A DNA stretch of 64,000 nt from Endozoicomonas sp. OPT23 (GCF_009653635.1 NZ_PPFD01000003.1:638955-702954), one strand, 5' to 3'; positions 25,587 to 35,911 are shown, counted from the first letter of the stretch. Notes: generated by a model not told the origin, from the sequence alone. Numbers and translations: made by a program.

Positions 25587-26486
25587 ATGACTAATTCTTC
25601 CAGCTACATCTCTTCTAGCTACATAGGACGTTTTGCACCTTCTCCATCAGGACCACTTCACTTTGGTTCTCTGGTAGCTGCTCTGGCCAGCTATCTGGAT
25701 GCTCGAGCAAATAACGGTAAATGGCTGGTTCGAATGGAAGATATTGATCCACCGCGAGAGCAGGCTGGTGCTTCTGACCTGATACTCAAGGCTTTGGAAG
25801 TTTATGGCCTGCATTGGGATGAAGACGTTCTCTACCAGAGCAATCGCTCTGAAGCCTATGATCAGGCAATAGAAAAATTACAAAAGAAAGACCTGGTCTA
25901 CTGCTGCACCTGCACCCGCAAAGAGCTTCGTGGCACCAATGGCGTTTATCCCGGCAACTGTCGTGGACAACATCAGACAGAAAAAGCTCATTCGTTGAGA
26001 GTTCACTGCCCGGGTTCAGCTATCTCGTTTAATGATCTTATTCAGGGAACAACCTCATCCAGCCTGAACGATCTTGGTGATTTTATTATTAAGCGCAAGG
26101 ATGGTCTTTATGCCTACCAGCTGGCTGTCTGTGTGGATGATGCTTTTCAGGGTATAACTCATGTTATTCGTGGTTCTGACCTTCTCTTCGCCACACCCTG
26201 GCAGCTCTCGTTGCAAACCATGATGGAAGTGCGTTCTCCGGTTTATGGGCACTTTCCTGTCATAACTCTCGATGATGGCGGAAAGCTCAGCAAGCAGAAT
26301 CATGCGCCAGCTATTTCACTGGATAACCCCGTTCCAGCATTGATACAGGCTCTGAACGCTTTGGGGCAAAAACCTGAGAAACAGCTGGCAGAAGGTTCAA
26401 TCAATGACGTCATTGAATGGGGAGTCAAAAACTGGCGACTCAACGCCATTGCTTCACGAATGGAAGTTCCTCTTACATCGCTGTAA
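25587..26486 (+). CDS. gluQ: glutamyl-Q tRNA(Asp) synthetase
   Basis: GluQ transfers glutamate to the queuosine base of tRNA(Asp). The 299-residue size equals that of a glutamyl-tRNA synthetase without its anticodon-binding domain. The class I HIGH motif appears as PSPSGPLHFGSL near 16-27 and the KMSKS equivalent as GGKLSKQNHA. A four-cysteine zinc site (CCTCTRKEL...CRGQH) is visible. The N-terminus carries a short duplication of SSSYI. It follows dksA as usual, separated by a terminator. Confidence 0.95.
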   Translation: MTNSSSYISSSYIGRFAPSPSGPLHFGSLVAALASYLDARANNGKWLVRMEDIDPPREQAGASDLILKALEVYGLHWDEDVLYQSNRSEAYDQAIEKLQKKDLVYCCTCTRKELRGTNGVYPGNCRGQHQTEKAHSLRVHCPGSAISFNDLIQGTTSSSLNDLGDFIIKRKDGLYAYQLAVCVDDAFQGITHVIRGSDLLFATPWQLSLQTMMEVRSPVYGHFPVITLDDGGKLSKQNHAPAISLDNPVPALIQALNALGQKPEKQLAEGSINDVIEWGVKNWRLNAIASRMEVPLTSL

Positions 26487-26543
26487 TAACCCTGTCGCTT
26501 TATCCAAACCATAGGGAATGATATACATAGAGTATTAAGTACA

Positions 26544-26629
26544 CAGACATACGAATTCAGAAGCTGTTTGCCCGCCTGCGCCGGGCAAACAGCAATTTAA
26601 TATCCGATTGCGTGTGTCTACACACTTAA
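26544..26629 (+). repeat. intergenic structured repeat, copy A
   Basis: It has conserved outer sequences CAGACATACGAATTCA and ATATCCGATTGCGTGTGTCT, plus ACACACTTAA. Between them is a perfect 12-bp hairpin (GCTGTTTGCCCG at 26563-26574 with CGGGCAAACAGC at 26582-26593). GTGTGT-CT-ACACAC (26612-26625) is a second palindrome. Copy B is at 60816-60898. It lies between gluQ and a secreted-protein gene, 33 bp before the latter's start. Confidence 0.75.
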
Positions 26630-26662
26630 CTCTGTAGAGATCGATGTTTCCAGGGAGTGGAC

Positions 26663-27463
26663 ATGTCAGTTTTCAGCAAAGTAGTTCTTCACAAAAGTGA
26701 TCGCAATAAAATTACACCTGCCTTCAAATTCATTTTGATGCTGGCTCTTGTCGCTTATGGACAGAGCAGTGCTGCGATCACACCTGACAAAATAAATCCC
26801 ATGCCCGATGCGGCTATTGATATCACTGACTCAGAGTTCTGTCAGAGAGCACGCTTTGAGCGCGAAACCGCAGTCAGCAAAGAGCCTGACCTGAAAAAGA
26901 TCGATGCCGTCAATGCTCAGGATGCTGCACTCTGCTTCACGCCCGATGAAAACCTCTACTTCGTTGCCAATCAGGAAGCTCAGGAAATCCTGGGACCTCA
27001 CGCCCCCTGGTATGTTCAGATCAGTCAGGAATTCCGTACCCGTGTGAAGGAAGCCTGCAAAATCATGGGTTACAAGAACGACGAAATCAGCCGTGCTTAT
27101 GACCACTGCATAGAAAACCGTTATGAAGAGCTGATGGGGCCCTACGAAGACAAATACCGTCGTGAGGCCGGTAACTATGTCAGCAAACGCAAACAGGTGG
27201 CAGAGAGTCTGGTAGTGCGTTGTGATGCAGCACTTAGCATCAAAAGAAAACGCCTGCCCAGAGACATTAAATTCCCTCTCGCCTACTACGACGAACGCAT
27301 CAACGCGTTACCAAGCTGGTTTCTAAATGAAAAGCTGGACGATCCCAAATGGATCAGAAAGATGGGCGAACTTAAGGCCAACGAATTGATGAATGAAATT
27401 CTTGGTGATGACTGCCCTGGCAATATGGTGTTCTGGGTGACTTACAGTCCTCCTGGCATTTAA
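26663..27463 (+). CDS. secreted protein of unknown function with six cysteines
   Basis: I do not recognise the family. The 266-residue product has a basic N-terminus and a hydrophobic stretch (about 22-37, FILMLALVAYGQSSAAI) that looks like a signal peptide. The predicted mature part contains six cysteines, an even number compatible with disulfides in the periplasm, and is highly charged. Start 26663 is preferred over a GTG two codons earlier, as GGGAG lies 5 bp before it. Related hairpin repeats sit on both sides: copy A upstream (26544-26629) and copy C downstream (27488-27533). It interrupts the usual gluQ-cbrA order. Confidence 0.65.
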   Translation: MSVFSKVVLHKSDRNKITPAFKFILMLALVAYGQSSAAITPDKINPMPDAAIDITDSEFCQRARFERETAVSKEPDLKKIDAVNAQDAALCFTPDENLYFVANQEAQEILGPHAPWYVQISQEFRTRVKEACKIMGYKNDEISRAYDHCIENRYEELMGPYEDKYRREAGNYVSKRKQVAESLVVRCDAALSIKRKRLPRDIKFPLAYYDERINALPSWFLNEKLDDPKWIRKMGELKANELMNEILGDDCPGNMVFWVTYSPPGI

Positions 27464-27487
27464 TACCAAAGAGCTATACCTCACTCC

Positions 27488-27533
27488 ATTAAGTACTCGA
27501 CAGTTATTTGCCCGCTTTCGGCAGGCAAGTAAC
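27488..27533 (+). repeat. intergenic structured repeat, partial copy C
   Basis: It begins with ATTAAGTAC (also before copy A at 26534-26542). A 13-bp hairpin follows: GTTATTTGCCCGC with GCAGGCAAGTAAC, with one mismatch and one G-T pair. The GTGTGT-palindrome end of copies A and B is absent. It is in the leader of the cbrX-cbrA unit. Confidence 0.55.
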
Positions 27534-27640
27534 TTATGACTTCTGACCACAACCCTACTAGCGATTAATACCCTCAGCTTTGCGGTTTATCGCTACAGTC
27601 GGTAACATGGCAGTCCGGCTCAAATTAGTACTGTCGTTAC

Positions 27641-27817
27641 ATGTACATTTATCGTCTGGTTCTCTTACTGGTCATCAGCATTTATCTTTTTTCTCCAGCC
27701 ATTATGGGTTGGTGGATCACCACCGGAAATAACTGGTATCAGCCCTGGATTCTCTGGCTCATCGTTATAGCTGCGGGTTTTGTACTTCAGCCCAGGAGCG
27801 AATCCGATGAACTTTGA
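27641..27817 (+). CDS. cbrX: CbrX-like small membrane protein overlapping cbrA
   Basis: The 58-residue frame begins at ATG 27641 and encodes MYIYRLVLLLVISIYLFSPA followed by IMGWWITTGNNW, with hydrophobic stretches at about 5-22 and 36-50. The stop at 27815-27817 lies inside cbrA, which starts at 27807, so the two overlap by 11 bp and are probably translationally coupled. A small cbrX gene directly upstream of cbrA is known in Pseudomonas. Homology here is inferred from position, size and hydropathy, not alignment. Confidence 0.7.
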   Translation: MYIYRLVLLLVISIYLFSPAIMGWWITTGNNWYQPWILWLIVIAAGFVLQPRSESDEL

Positions 27818-30800
27818 TCTGCAGGACCTGCTGCTGGTCAGTGTCGCCTATCTTTTAGTGTTGTTCTTCTTTGCATGGGCAACAGAAAAGGGCTGGATTC
27901 CCAAAAGTGTGGTGCGCCATCCGGCGGTCTATGTTTTGTCCCTCGGAGTCTACGCCAGTAGCTGGGCTTACTATGGCAGCCTTGGTATAGCCAGCGAACA
28001 CGGCTATGTCTTTCTTGCTTATTACTTTGGTATCAGTGGTGCTTTTCTGCTTGCACCCGTCTTGCTCAGCCCCATATTGCGAATAACCCGAACTTATCAG
28101 CTCACTTCTTTAGCCGATGTTTTTGCGTTCAGGTTTCGAAGTCCGTTAGCTGGCACACTCGCCACAGTGCTGATGCTTACGGTCAGCATGCCTCTGCTAT
28201 CCCTGCAGATTCAGGCCGTCTCAGACAGTATTCACCTGATCAGTAACGAATATTCCCCTAAAACCTTGGCCATCGTTTTCTGCATGATGGTCACCTTGTT
28301 CGCCATTCTCTTTGGTACCCGACATATCTCGGCCCGAGATCAACACCAAGGGCTGGTTGTCGCCATGGCGGTGGAGTCTATCGTAAAGCTTCTGGTGATG
28401 ATGACACTGGGTGGCGTGATTCTGTTTCAGGTATTCAATGGCTTTAGCGGCGTTGAAGAGTGGCTGGCCAACAACAATGAAACTCTAGCCGGAATGCAAA
28501 CGCCAGTTGAAGACGGTCCCTGGCGAACCATGCTGCTGATGTTCTTCGCCTCTGCCATCGTTATGCCTCATATGTTCCATATGATCTTTGCCGAGAACCG
28601 TGGTCGACAATCGTTGAATGTCGCCAGCTGGGGAATGCCGCTGTTTCTGCTGGTGCTTAGTCTGCCAACTCTGTTGATTCTCTGGGCCGGCATCAAGCTG
28701 GACACTCCGGTCACTGCGGATTACTTCACCCTGATGATTGGTCATGCGCTGGATATGCCCTGGCTGACCATTGTTTCTTACGTAGGTGGTCTGGCGGCTG
28801 CCAGTGGCCTGACCATCGTGACGACGCTGGCACTGTCTTCAATGATTCTGAATCACCTGGTGCTGCCTTACTATCCAGCCCACAGACAGATGGAAATAAA
28901 CATCTATCGCTGGCTGTCCTGGGTTAAACGACTACTGATTGCCACTCTGATCATGGCTTCCTACGGCTTTTACCGGCTCTGGGAGTCCCAGCACGCACTC
29001 TACAATCTCGGCGTTATTGCTTACGTGGGTGCGTTGCAACTACTTCCAGGTGCGCTCTGTGTGCTTTATTGGCCGAAGGCTAATCGCATAGGATTTATTA
29101 CCGGCCTGATTGCAGGCACCAGTATCTGGCTGGTGACCATGATGTTGCCCCAGATGATTGATATCACCGTTTACAGTCCATCGTTTTCGGATATGTCGTC
29201 ATACCTTTATCAGCAATGGCATCTGTTTGGCATGATCTCGCTGGCAGTCAACGCCACGCTGATTTACGCAATATCATCCCTGACTAATATGAGCCCTGAA
29301 GAAAAAGCAGCGGCATCAGCTTGTCAGGTTGAAAATCCCGGCGGACGAGAACACAAAATCCCGGTAGCCAAATCCGCTTACGACTTCCATGAGATGCTCA
29401 GCAAACCTCTGGGCAGCCTGGTTGCACGACAGGAAGTAAGCAGAGCGCTTAAAGACCTGAATATGCGCGAAGATGAAAGCCGTGCACATTCTCTGGTCCG
29501 TCTGAGAGATAGGATTGAGAAAAACCTGTCCGGTCTGATGGGGCCAACGGTTGCTCATGAAATTGTTGAGAACTTTCTGCCATGGGATAAGGACAAAGGT
29601 TATGTGCCTCAGGATATCCACTTTATGGAATCCAGACTGGAGGCTTATCACAGCCAGCTAAGCGGTCTTGCCGGTGAACTGGATAGTCTGCGTCGTTATC
29701 ATAGAGATACCTTGAATAACTTGCCGATGGCGCTCTGTTCTGTCGACAGCAACGGTGATGTAATGCTCTGGAATCATGCAATGAAAGAGCTGACCGGCAT
29801 AACAGCGCAGGATGTGCTGGGCGCACCTCTGGCACAGATACAGGCCCCCTGGAATAAAATCCTCGGGCATTTCTCTACCATTAAAGACCAACACTTGCTC
29901 AAACACAGTGTCGAGATAGAAGACAGAAGACGCTACTTCAATCTCCACAAAGCCAACATTGAAGCGCCTGCATCCGGCACCAGTGGTAACACCGTTATGC
30001 TGCTGGAAGATCACACTGAAAATCAGGTGATGGAAGATCAGCTGTTTCACAGTGAACGTCTAGCTTCTATTGGCCAGCTGGCGGCTGGTGTGGCCCATGA
30101 AATCGGCAACCCGGTGACCGCTATTGATTGCCTTGCCCAGGAGCTGAAAGCTCTTTCTGATGAAGCTGAAACCCGCGAAGTAGCAGGGCAGGTTCTGGAC
30201 CAGACCAAACGAGTCACCCGCATTGTTCATACGCTGGTGAGCTACGCCCACAATGGCCAGAACCGAACTGATAAAACAACGCTGGGAGCCGTAAACATTG
30301 AGGCCTGTGCCCAGGAATCCATAACCCTGTTGCAACTTGGCAGAAAGAGCGACAATATCAGGTTTCTGAATTTGTGTGATTCTGATCACAGTGTGACGGG
30401 TGATCAGCAGAAACTTCAGCAGGTCTTTATCAACCTGCTGACCAATGCAGTGGACGCCTCGATAGACAACGCAGCGCGTTCAGGAAGCAGCACAATAACA
30501 ATAAGAACCTCAGCAACCCCGCATACGGTCAGCGTCGAAGTTGAAGACCAGGGTCACGGTATACCAGCCGTGATTCAGGAGCGCCTGTTTGAACCATTTT
30601 TCACCACAAAAGAGGCTGGTAAGGGGACTGGCCTCGGACTGGCACTGACCTGGAATATTGTCGAGGAACACTTCGGCTCCATTCAGATTGTCAGCCCTGT
30701 GGATAAAGTGCTGGAGAGAGGCACTCGATTTATCATTTCCCTGCCGCGTTATGAACCGTACAGCCTTGCAAACGAAGAGGCTGAAAAAAAGAGTATCAGG

Positions 30801-30866
30801 CAGCAGCAAGGTGACGTGACTTACGCGCCCCACGATCAGTGGGAGCAAAAGGGGGAAACCGTATGA
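27807..30866 (+). CDS. cbrA: CbrA-like histidine kinase with SLC5 transporter domain
   Basis: This is a sensor kinase for carbon/nitrogen balance and histidine use. Of its 1019 residues, the first 500 or so form a sodium:solute symporter-type membrane domain (about 13 helices). This is followed by a linker, a PAS domain ([20 protein letters not shown], about 640-720), the HisKA domain with phospho-acceptor H764 ([13 protein letters not shown]), and the ATPase domain with [12 protein letters not shown] and [16 protein letters not shown] 27807 is chosen because AGGAG lies 8 bp upstream. cbrB overlaps its end by 4 bp. The order dksA-gluQ-(orf)-cbrX-cbrA-cbrB resembles Pseudomonas. Confidence 0.92.
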   Translation: MNFDLQDLLLVSVAYLLVLFFFAWATEKGWIPKSVVRHPAVYVLSLGVYASSWAYYGSLGIASEHGYVFLAYYFGISGAFLLAPVLLSPILRITRTYQLTSLADVFAFRFRSPLAGTLATVLMLTVSMPLLSLQIQAVSDSIHLISNEYSPKTLAIVFCMMVTLFAILFGTRHISARDQHQGLVVAMAVESIVKLLVMMTLGGVILFQVFNGFSGVEEWLANNNETLAGMQTPVEDGPWRTMLLMFFASAIVMPHMFHMIFAENRGRQSLNVASWGMPLFLLVLSLPTLLILWAGIKLDTPVTADYFTLMIGHALDMPWLTIVSYVGGLAAASGLTIVTTLALSSMILNHLVLPYYPAHRQMEINIYRWLSWVKRLLIATLIMASYGFYRLWESQHALYNLGVIAYVGALQLLPGALCVLYWPKANRIGFITGLIAGTSIWLVTMMLPQMIDITVYSPSFSDMSSYLYQQWHLFGMISLAVNATLIYAISSLTNMSPEEKAAASACQVENPGGREHKIPVAKSAYDFHEMLSKPLGSLVARQEVSRALKDLNMREDESRAHSLVRLRDRIEKNLSGLMGPTVAHEIVENFLPWDKDKGYVPQDIHFMESRLEAYHSQLSGLAGELDSLRRYHRDTLNNLPMALCSVDSNGDVMLWNHAMKELTGITAQDVLGAPLAQIQAPWNKILGHFSTIKDQHLLKHSVEIEDRRRYFNLHKANIEAPASGTSGNTVMLLEDHTENQVMEDQLFHSERLASIGQLAAGVAHEIGNPVTAIDCLAQELKALSDEAETREVAGQVLDQTKRVTRIVHTLVSYAHNGQNRTDKTTLGAVNIEACAQESITLLQLGRKSDNIRFLNLCDSDHSVTGDQQKLQQVFINLLTNAVDASIDNAARSGSSTITIRTSATPHTVSVEVEDQGHGIPAVIQERLFEPFFTTKEAGKGTGLGLALTWNIVEEHFGSIQIVSPVDKVLERGTRFIISLPRYEPYSLANEEAEKKSIRQQQGDVTYAPHDQWEQKGETV

Positions 30867-32260
30867 GCCGTGGCAATATACTGATCGTCGAAGATGAGGA
30901 GATTATCCGTGCTTCCCTTCGTCGATTGCTGACACGCAGCGAATACACTGTCAGCGAGGCCGGTTCTGTGCACGAAGCAGAGCTGTCCTACAACCTGAAA
31001 GACTATGACATGATCATCAGTGACCTGCGCTTACCAGGCTCACCGGGCACTGAACTGATTAGCCTTGCAGAAGGCATTCCGGTACTGATCATGACCAGTT
31101 ACGCCAGCATGAATTCTGCTGTCGATACCATGAAGCTGGGTGCAGTTGATTATATCGCCAAGCCGTTTGATCACGCTGAAATGCTCGATCGCATCAGTGC
31201 AATCATGTCACGCAGGCCTGCAGCACCCGATAAAAGCAATACTATCGAGGAATGCCCTGAAAGTGGCTTCAGTGGCATTCTCGGACAGTGTGATGCTATG
31301 CGCCTGTTGTTCAAACGCATCAAGAAAGTCGCACCCACCACTGCCACTGTTCTGATTCAAGGCGAATCCGGAACCGGTAAAGAGCTGGTCGCCAAGGCCA
31401 TTCACGAGAACAGTCGTCGAGCCAATGGCCCGATGATATCGGTAAACTGTGCAGCCATTCCTGAAACCCTGATTGAATCTGAACTGTTCGGTCATGAAAA
31501 AGGCTCTTTTACCGGCGCTTCTGCAGCCCGCACAGGTCTGATCGAAGCCGCAAACGGCGGAACTTTGTTTCTGGATGAAATTGGCGAATTGCCACTGGAA
31601 GCTCAGGCTCGTCTTTTGCGTGTACTTCAGGAAGGTGAGATTCGTCGCGTAGGCTCAGTCCATTCACTGAAAGTGGATGTACGACTGATTGCCGCAACCC
31701 ACAGAAACCTTCGTAAGCTTTCTTCTACCGGTGACTTCCGTGAAGACCTTTATTATCGTCTCAAGGTGGTGGAGTTACGAATTCCGGCACTCCGTGAACG
31801 CGGTAATGATGTCTTAATGCTGGCTGAAAAACTGCTGGAAAGAATCTGTGAAAAGATGGAGCGGGAAACCTACTCCTACTCACCGGAAGCCATGGCGGCT
31901 ATTTGCCAGCACCAGTGGCCAGGCAATGTCCGGGAGCTAGAGCACGCCATTGAAAGGGCAGTGATTCTCAGCGACGACGATATCATCATGCCGGAAGGCA
32001 TGGATCTGGATGTTCAGATCAAAAGCACCATGTTCCGAGTTTCCTCCGCGACAACGGCTGCCGACAATGCTGGCAGCAGCAATCCGGTTGTTGAAAACCA
32101 GGACGGCTTATCTCTGGAGGACTACTTCCAGCGTTTTGTTCTTGAGCATCAGGACCAGATGACAGAAACCGAACTGGCGCAAAAACTGGGAATAAGTCGC
32201 AAAACGCTTTGGGAACGTCGCCAACGTCTGGGAATTCCACGGAAAAAAGCTTCTGCCTAG
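30863..32260 (+). CDS. cbrB: CbrB-like sigma-54-dependent response regulator
   Basis: The 465-residue NtrC-type regulator activates sigma-54 promoters after phosphorylation by CbrA. The receiver domain has IVEDEE at 8-13 and the phospho-acceptor aspartate in [12 protein letters not shown]. The AAA+ domain has Walker A GESGTGKE, the sigma-54 contact loop as GSFTGA (usual GAFTGA) and [13 protein letters not shown] Fis-type helix-turn-helix is at the C-terminus ([20 protein letters not shown]). ATG 30863 overlaps the cbrA stop, preceded by GGGGGAAACC. In Pseudomonas the small RNA gene crcZ and pcnB follow cbrB; neither is here. Confidence 0.93.
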   Translation: MSRGNILIVEDEEIIRASLRRLLTRSEYTVSEAGSVHEAELSYNLKDYDMIISDLRLPGSPGTELISLAEGIPVLIMTSYASMNSAVDTMKLGAVDYIAKPFDHAEMLDRISAIMSRRPAAPDKSNTIEECPESGFSGILGQCDAMRLLFKRIKKVAPTTATVLIQGESGTGKELVAKAIHENSRRANGPMISVNCAAIPETLIESELFGHEKGSFTGASAARTGLIEAANGGTLFLDEIGELPLEAQARLLRVLQEGEIRRVGSVHSLKVDVRLIAATHRNLRKLSSTGDFREDLYYRLKVVELRIPALRERGNDVLMLAEKLLERICEKMERETYSYSPEAMAAICQHQWPGNVRELEHAIERAVILSDDDIIMPEGMDLDVQIKSTMFRVSSATTAADNAGSSNPVVENQDGLSLEDYFQRFVLEHQDQMTETELAQKLGISRKTLWERRQRLGIPRKKASA

Positions 32261-32335
32261 CAAACCTATGTGATACAACACAGATGCTAATAACAATAAA
32301 AACAAAGCAGTCTCAACTGCTTATGGAACGCATCT

Positions 32336-33589
32336 GTGGATTACATCGTTTACGCCATTCCTGTATTTCTGGTTATGATTTTCATAGAAGTCATCATCAC
32401 TCGCCTCAGGAAAAAAGACTACTACCGTCTGAATGACTCTATTAACAGTCTGAGCATGGGCATGCTCAGCATCTCCAGCGGTATTCTCACCAAAGTTATA
32501 GAAGTCGCCATTTACACCACTATCTTCTCAATCGTCGCTATCTTTGAATTGAGCACTGGAGACTGGTGGGTCTGGTTGCTGGCATGGTTTGCCTATGATC
32601 TCTGTTTTTACTGGGGGCATAGAAAAGGCCATGAGATTAATATTCTCTGGGCTGCCCATGTTATTCATCACCAGAGTGAAGAATACAACCTGACAACAGC
32701 CCTCAGGCAGAGCAGCAGCAAGTTTCTGCTGGGCTGGATCTTTTATATTCCCCTCGCAATCATCGGTATTCCACCGATCGTTTTCTTTACTGTTGGGCTG
32801 GTAAATCTGCTCTATCAGTTCTGGGTTCATACACGTCATGTACCAAAACTGGGCTGGTATGAGTTGTTCTTTGTCACGCCTTCAAACCACAGGGTTCATC
32901 ACGCCAAAAACAGAAAATATCTGGATAAAAACTACGGTGGTGTTTTTATTATCTGGGATCGCATCTTCGGTACTTTTCAGGAAGAACAGGATGAAGGTGA
33001 GTACGAACCTATTCGTTACGGAACCCTGAAACCCCTGCGAAGCTGGAACCCCATCTGGGCAAACTTTCAGATTTATCAGGCTCTATGGGCTGATGCGAAA
33101 GCAACCGGAAGCTGGAAAGAAAAATTTACACTCTGGTTTAGAAAGACAGGTTACAGGCCAGTCGATGTTACCAAGCCCATGAAGTTTCCTGATATCCATG
33201 GTTATAAGAACTATAACCCTGTCGTTAGCAATAGCCTCACCATTTACGCTGGCATTCAGTTTTTTATTCTGATGATTGCAACTACCAGTTTGATGGCAAC
33301 CTATCACCTGACTCCAGGCTGGCAGAACACTTTATCGATAGCCGTGATTGCATTAAATTTGTTAATGATTGGCTGGCTGCTGGAAAAACCACAGAAGACG
33401 ATAAAGCTGGAAACGACCAGATTCAGTATCAGCCTTGCTGCGCTGATACTAGTCAGCCTGAAGCCGGTGATCAGTCCATTACCACTGATCGTGGGTCTGG
33501 CAATTGCTCTGCCTTCTCTTCTTATTATTCATTTTACCGGTATGAACAGAGACGTGGTGGTTACTGAAGAGGTTCAGGAAGCTCTCTGA
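32336..33589 (+). CDS. fatty-acid-hydroxylase/sterol-desaturase family membrane protein
   Basis: The 417-residue membrane protein belongs to the di-iron fatty acid hydroxylase superfamily (PF04116). Histidine boxes HRKGHE (about 99-104), HVIHHQSEEYN and HRVHHAKN follow in order, with flanking helices. Relatives hydroxylate or desaturate lipids such as ornithine lipids, sterols or alkylglycerols, and the substrate is not predictable here. The start codon is GTG 32336, with GGAA eight bases before. An A-rich leader (AATAACAATAAAAACAAAGC at 32289-32308) precedes a small GCAGT/ACTGC hairpin. Confidence 0.85.
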   Translation: MDYIVYAIPVFLVMIFIEVIITRLRKKDYYRLNDSINSLSMGMLSISSGILTKVIEVAIYTTIFSIVAIFELSTGDWWVWLLAWFAYDLCFYWGHRKGHEINILWAAHVIHHQSEEYNLTTALRQSSSKFLLGWIFYIPLAIIGIPPIVFFTVGLVNLLYQFWVHTRHVPKLGWYELFFVTPSNHRVHHAKNRKYLDKNYGGVFIIWDRIFGTFQEEQDEGEYEPIRYGTLKPLRSWNPIWANFQIYQALWADAKATGSWKEKFTLWFRKTGYRPVDVTKPMKFPDIHGYKNYNPVVSNSLTIYAGIQFFILMIATTSLMATYHLTPGWQNTLSIAVIALNLLMIGWLLEKPQKTIKLETTRFSISLAALILVSLKPVISPLPLIVGLAIALPSLLIIHFTGMNRDVVVTEEVQEAL

Positions 33590-33605
33590 AACTTTCTGGA
33601 TCTGA

Positions 33606-34148
33606 TTAGTCATACTCATTGAAGCGACGACGCTTAACTTTAATATCCGTCGCTTCAATCTTATAGAAAGAACGAATATCGTCGCCTGTGTAGTCACCTA
33701 CGTTCATTTTCCCTGTCACCTGATAGCGAACCTGTGTCGATTGATTGAACTTAAGGCCTTCAGGGTAATTAACCAGTGTTGCCTGATTAGGCTTAAGCAC
33801 CTGGTCAGTATGGCTCCAGCTGGTGATTTTTCTGACAAACAGAAACTCTGTGCTTTTGCCATTTTCCTGCAGGTTTTGAGGCAGCAGATACCCGGTGAGA
33901 GCGACATTCTTTCCTGCTAACTCAGTGCGAGCTGTATTATGAAAAGTCTCCATATAGAGTCTTAAATCAGTCTGAGAAAGCTTCCCTGTTCGGTATTTTT
34001 TGTAGATTTCAGGATCAATATCCGGTGTCAGACTCTTCCAGTTGATGGCTAAAGGTTCTTGCTTCGTTACTTCAGAAGCCGTTGCCACTTGTACAGGTAT
34101 CGCAGTTGAAGCCACCAGTAACACTGCAGCCAGTAATCTTCCCGTCAC
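33606..34148 (-). CDS. exported DUF3299-like protein
   Basis: The 180-residue protein has a cleavable signal (about 1-24, LLAAVLLVASTAIPVQVATA). The mature part contains INWKSLTPD at the start and a segment LAGKNVALTGYLLPQNLQEN followed by a hydrophobic FLFVRK strand, as in DUF3299 lipoproteins of other gammaproteobacteria. Function is unknown and envelope/periplasmic location is predicted. It lies downstream of the alkaline phosphatase gene on the same strand, separated by a terminator, and converges on the hydroxylase gene. Confidence 0.65.
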   Translation of the reverse strand: MTGRLLAAVLLVASTAIPVQVATASEVTKQEPLAINWKSLTPDIDPEIYKKYRTGKLSQTDLRLYMETFHNTARTELAGKNVALTGYLLPQNLQENGKSTEFLFVRKITSWSHTDQVLKPNQATLVNYPEGLKFNQSTQVRYQVTGKMNVGDYTGDDIRSFYKIEATDIKVKRRRFNEYD

Positions 34149-34252
34149 TATCCGGTACTCTTCTACTTAAGAACAGTCCTGAAATAAATTCCTGTTTCCC
34201 GAGTTACTTCGGAAAGCTATTTCGGAACTGCTCCTTATCCATTCTACATAAA

Positions 34253-34280
34253 CAAACAGCCGCCCAAAGGCAGCTGTTTG
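34253..34280 (-). terminator. terminator of phoA
   Basis: CAAACAGC (34253-34260) pairs with GCTGTTTG (34273-34280) and an inner GCC/GGC around a CAAA loop. On the minus strand it is followed by TTTATG. It lies just past the phoA stop. Confidence 0.6.
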
Positions 34281-34306
34281 CATGTTCAAATCACTGATTC
34301 ATGGTA

Positions 34307-35911
34307 TCAGTGTTTAGCAACGATCTTCTTCAGAGCTGCACCCACTTCAGGGTGAGTCATGATGCCGTTGAATTGCTTCTTGGCAGACCTAGGACCGTAA
34401 ACAAACACGCCTACTGGTGTATCTGTGTGAGTACCGGTACCCCATACAGTGTGCTGTTGTTCGCTCAGTACACGACCGATCAGGTCTGCACGGTTTTCTG
34501 TGCCGTAAACATAGAATGACTTGAAGTCATTAATCAGTGGTACTGTTTCAGCGCTCAGGTAGCTGTGGTTTTCCTTGAAGAACTCATTGGTTTCAGTCTC
34601 CATGATGCTTTCAGCCATCTCTGGAGTTACTTCAAACGCATTGTGTTCGTTCAGCAGAGCAGCTAGGCGATCAGGAGTCTGCTCTTCAGCAGGCAGACCG
34701 AAAAACTCATAGTTGATGTTGGCGTGAGACTTGGTCTGTGCAGCCAGCTTGTCCAGTACGGACAGATCACCAAAGTTCCACTGAGGTGTGTAGCCCAGAC
34801 CTTCAAAAGCTGAACCAGGCTTGCTGAAGTCAGTATCAGGCACTTCTACTGCATTGTAAGAGAAACCAAAGGAACCGGTTTCATGGTCAGCAGTGACAAC
34901 TACCAGAGTATCATTACGCTGAGCAGCCCACTCGTATACGTAGTTGATAGTTTCATCAAACTTCAACATCTCGTGCAGCATAGTGCCAGCGTCGTTTTCA
35001 TGACCGGCCCAGTCAATCAGACCGCCTTCAACCATCAGGAAGAAGCCGTCTTCATCCTGGGAAAGAATGTCCAGTGCCTTCATGGTCATTTCTTTCAGGG
35101 TTGGCTGAGTACGCTCACGAGGCGTGTCTTTGGTAGCTTCCCACTGAATACCATTGTACATGGCAGAGTTGGCAAACAGACCCAGAACCTTGCCGTCCTC
35201 GATACGTCTCAGTTTCTTCCAGTCATAGGCCAGCTGATAACCGGCACGATCTGCTTCTTTCAGCAGGTCTCGGTCGTCCTTACGCTTGGACTTGATGGAG
35301 AAAGCACCCTTGGTACGTTTTACGTAACGGTCATACCAGTCGCCTTTCTCGTTGACAGACTTAGGCAGGAAGTGACGGGCACCACCAGACAACAATACGT
35401 CAACGTCCGCTGCCAGCATTTGTTCAGCAATTTCGTTTTCCATGCTGCGGTGAGCAACGTGAGCAGCAAAAGCAGCAGGCGTTGCGTGGGTAATACGAGT
35501 ATCAGAAATCAGGCCAGTCGCCTTACCCTGACTCTTGGCAAGTTCCAGTACAGTTTGAACCGGGTTACCGTCTTTATCGATACCGATAACTTCAGACAGC
35601 GTTGGCTCACCAATCGCCAGCTGAGTAGCGGAGCAGGCAGAGTCAACCACCAGAGTATCAATAGGGCTGGTGCGTGACAGAACAATCTTGCCGTCTTTAG
35701 CCAGTTTGGCAAGACCTGTTGGCTCACCGTTATAAGGAGAGCTTTCAGCACGGTTAGCATAGGTTTCCAGCAGACCTACCTGCTGAACACCCATGCCGTC
35801 ACCAATCATCATGATGACGTTTTTAACGGCTGCCTGAACAGTCATTGGCATTGCCAGCGATGCGGACATCACACCGGCAACAACCAGACCTTTGGTCGTT
35901 TTAGTTTTCAT
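34307..35911 (-). CDS. phoA: secreted alkaline phosphatase
   Basis: A periplasmic phosphomonoesterase that releases inorganic phosphate. The 534-residue protein has a signal peptide (about 1-28, ending VQAA), metal-ligand D38 (MIGDGMG), the nucleophile S91 in DSACSATQLAIG, and later ligands in GGLIDWAGHENDAG and TADHETGSFGFSYN. Its size and GDGMG/DSACSAT arrangement fit the PhoA superfamily with metal-binding histidines. It is regulated alone, as the neighbouring DUF3299 gene is separated by a terminator. A perfect 7-1-7 palindrome sits 62 bp upstream of the start. No PhoB box could be identified with confidence. Confidence 0.92.
   Translation of the reverse strand: MKTKTTKGLVVAGVMSASLAMPMTVQAAVKNVIMMIGDGMGVQQVGLLETYANRAESSPYNGEPTGLAKLAKDGKIVLSRTSPIDTLVVDSACSATQLAIGEPTLSEVIGIDKDGNPVQTVLELAKSQGKATGLISDTRITHATPAAFAAHVAHRSMENEIAEQMLAADVDVLLSGGARHFLPKSVNEKGDWYDRYVKRTKGAFSIKSKRKDDRDLLKEADRAGYQLAYDWKKLRRIEDGKVLGLFANSAMYNGIQWEATKDTPRERTQPTLKEMTMKALDILSQDEDGFFLMVEGGLIDWAGHENDAGTMLHEMLKFDETINYVYEWAAQRNDTLVVVTADHETGSFGFSYNAVEVPDTDFSKPGSAFEGLGYTPQWNFGDLSVLDKLAAQTKSHANINYEFFGLPAEEQTPDRLAALLNEHNAFEVTPEMAESIMETETNEFFKENHSYLSAETVPLINDFKSFYVYGTENRADLIGRVLSEQQHTVWGTGTHTDTPVGVFVYGPRSAKKQFNGIMTHPEVGAALKKIVAKH

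Noticed and set aside
26544-27533. Integron-type gene cassette around the secreted protein
   Set aside because: The flanking hairpins do not contain attC core sites (GTTRRRY/RYYYAAC) and no integrase is present.
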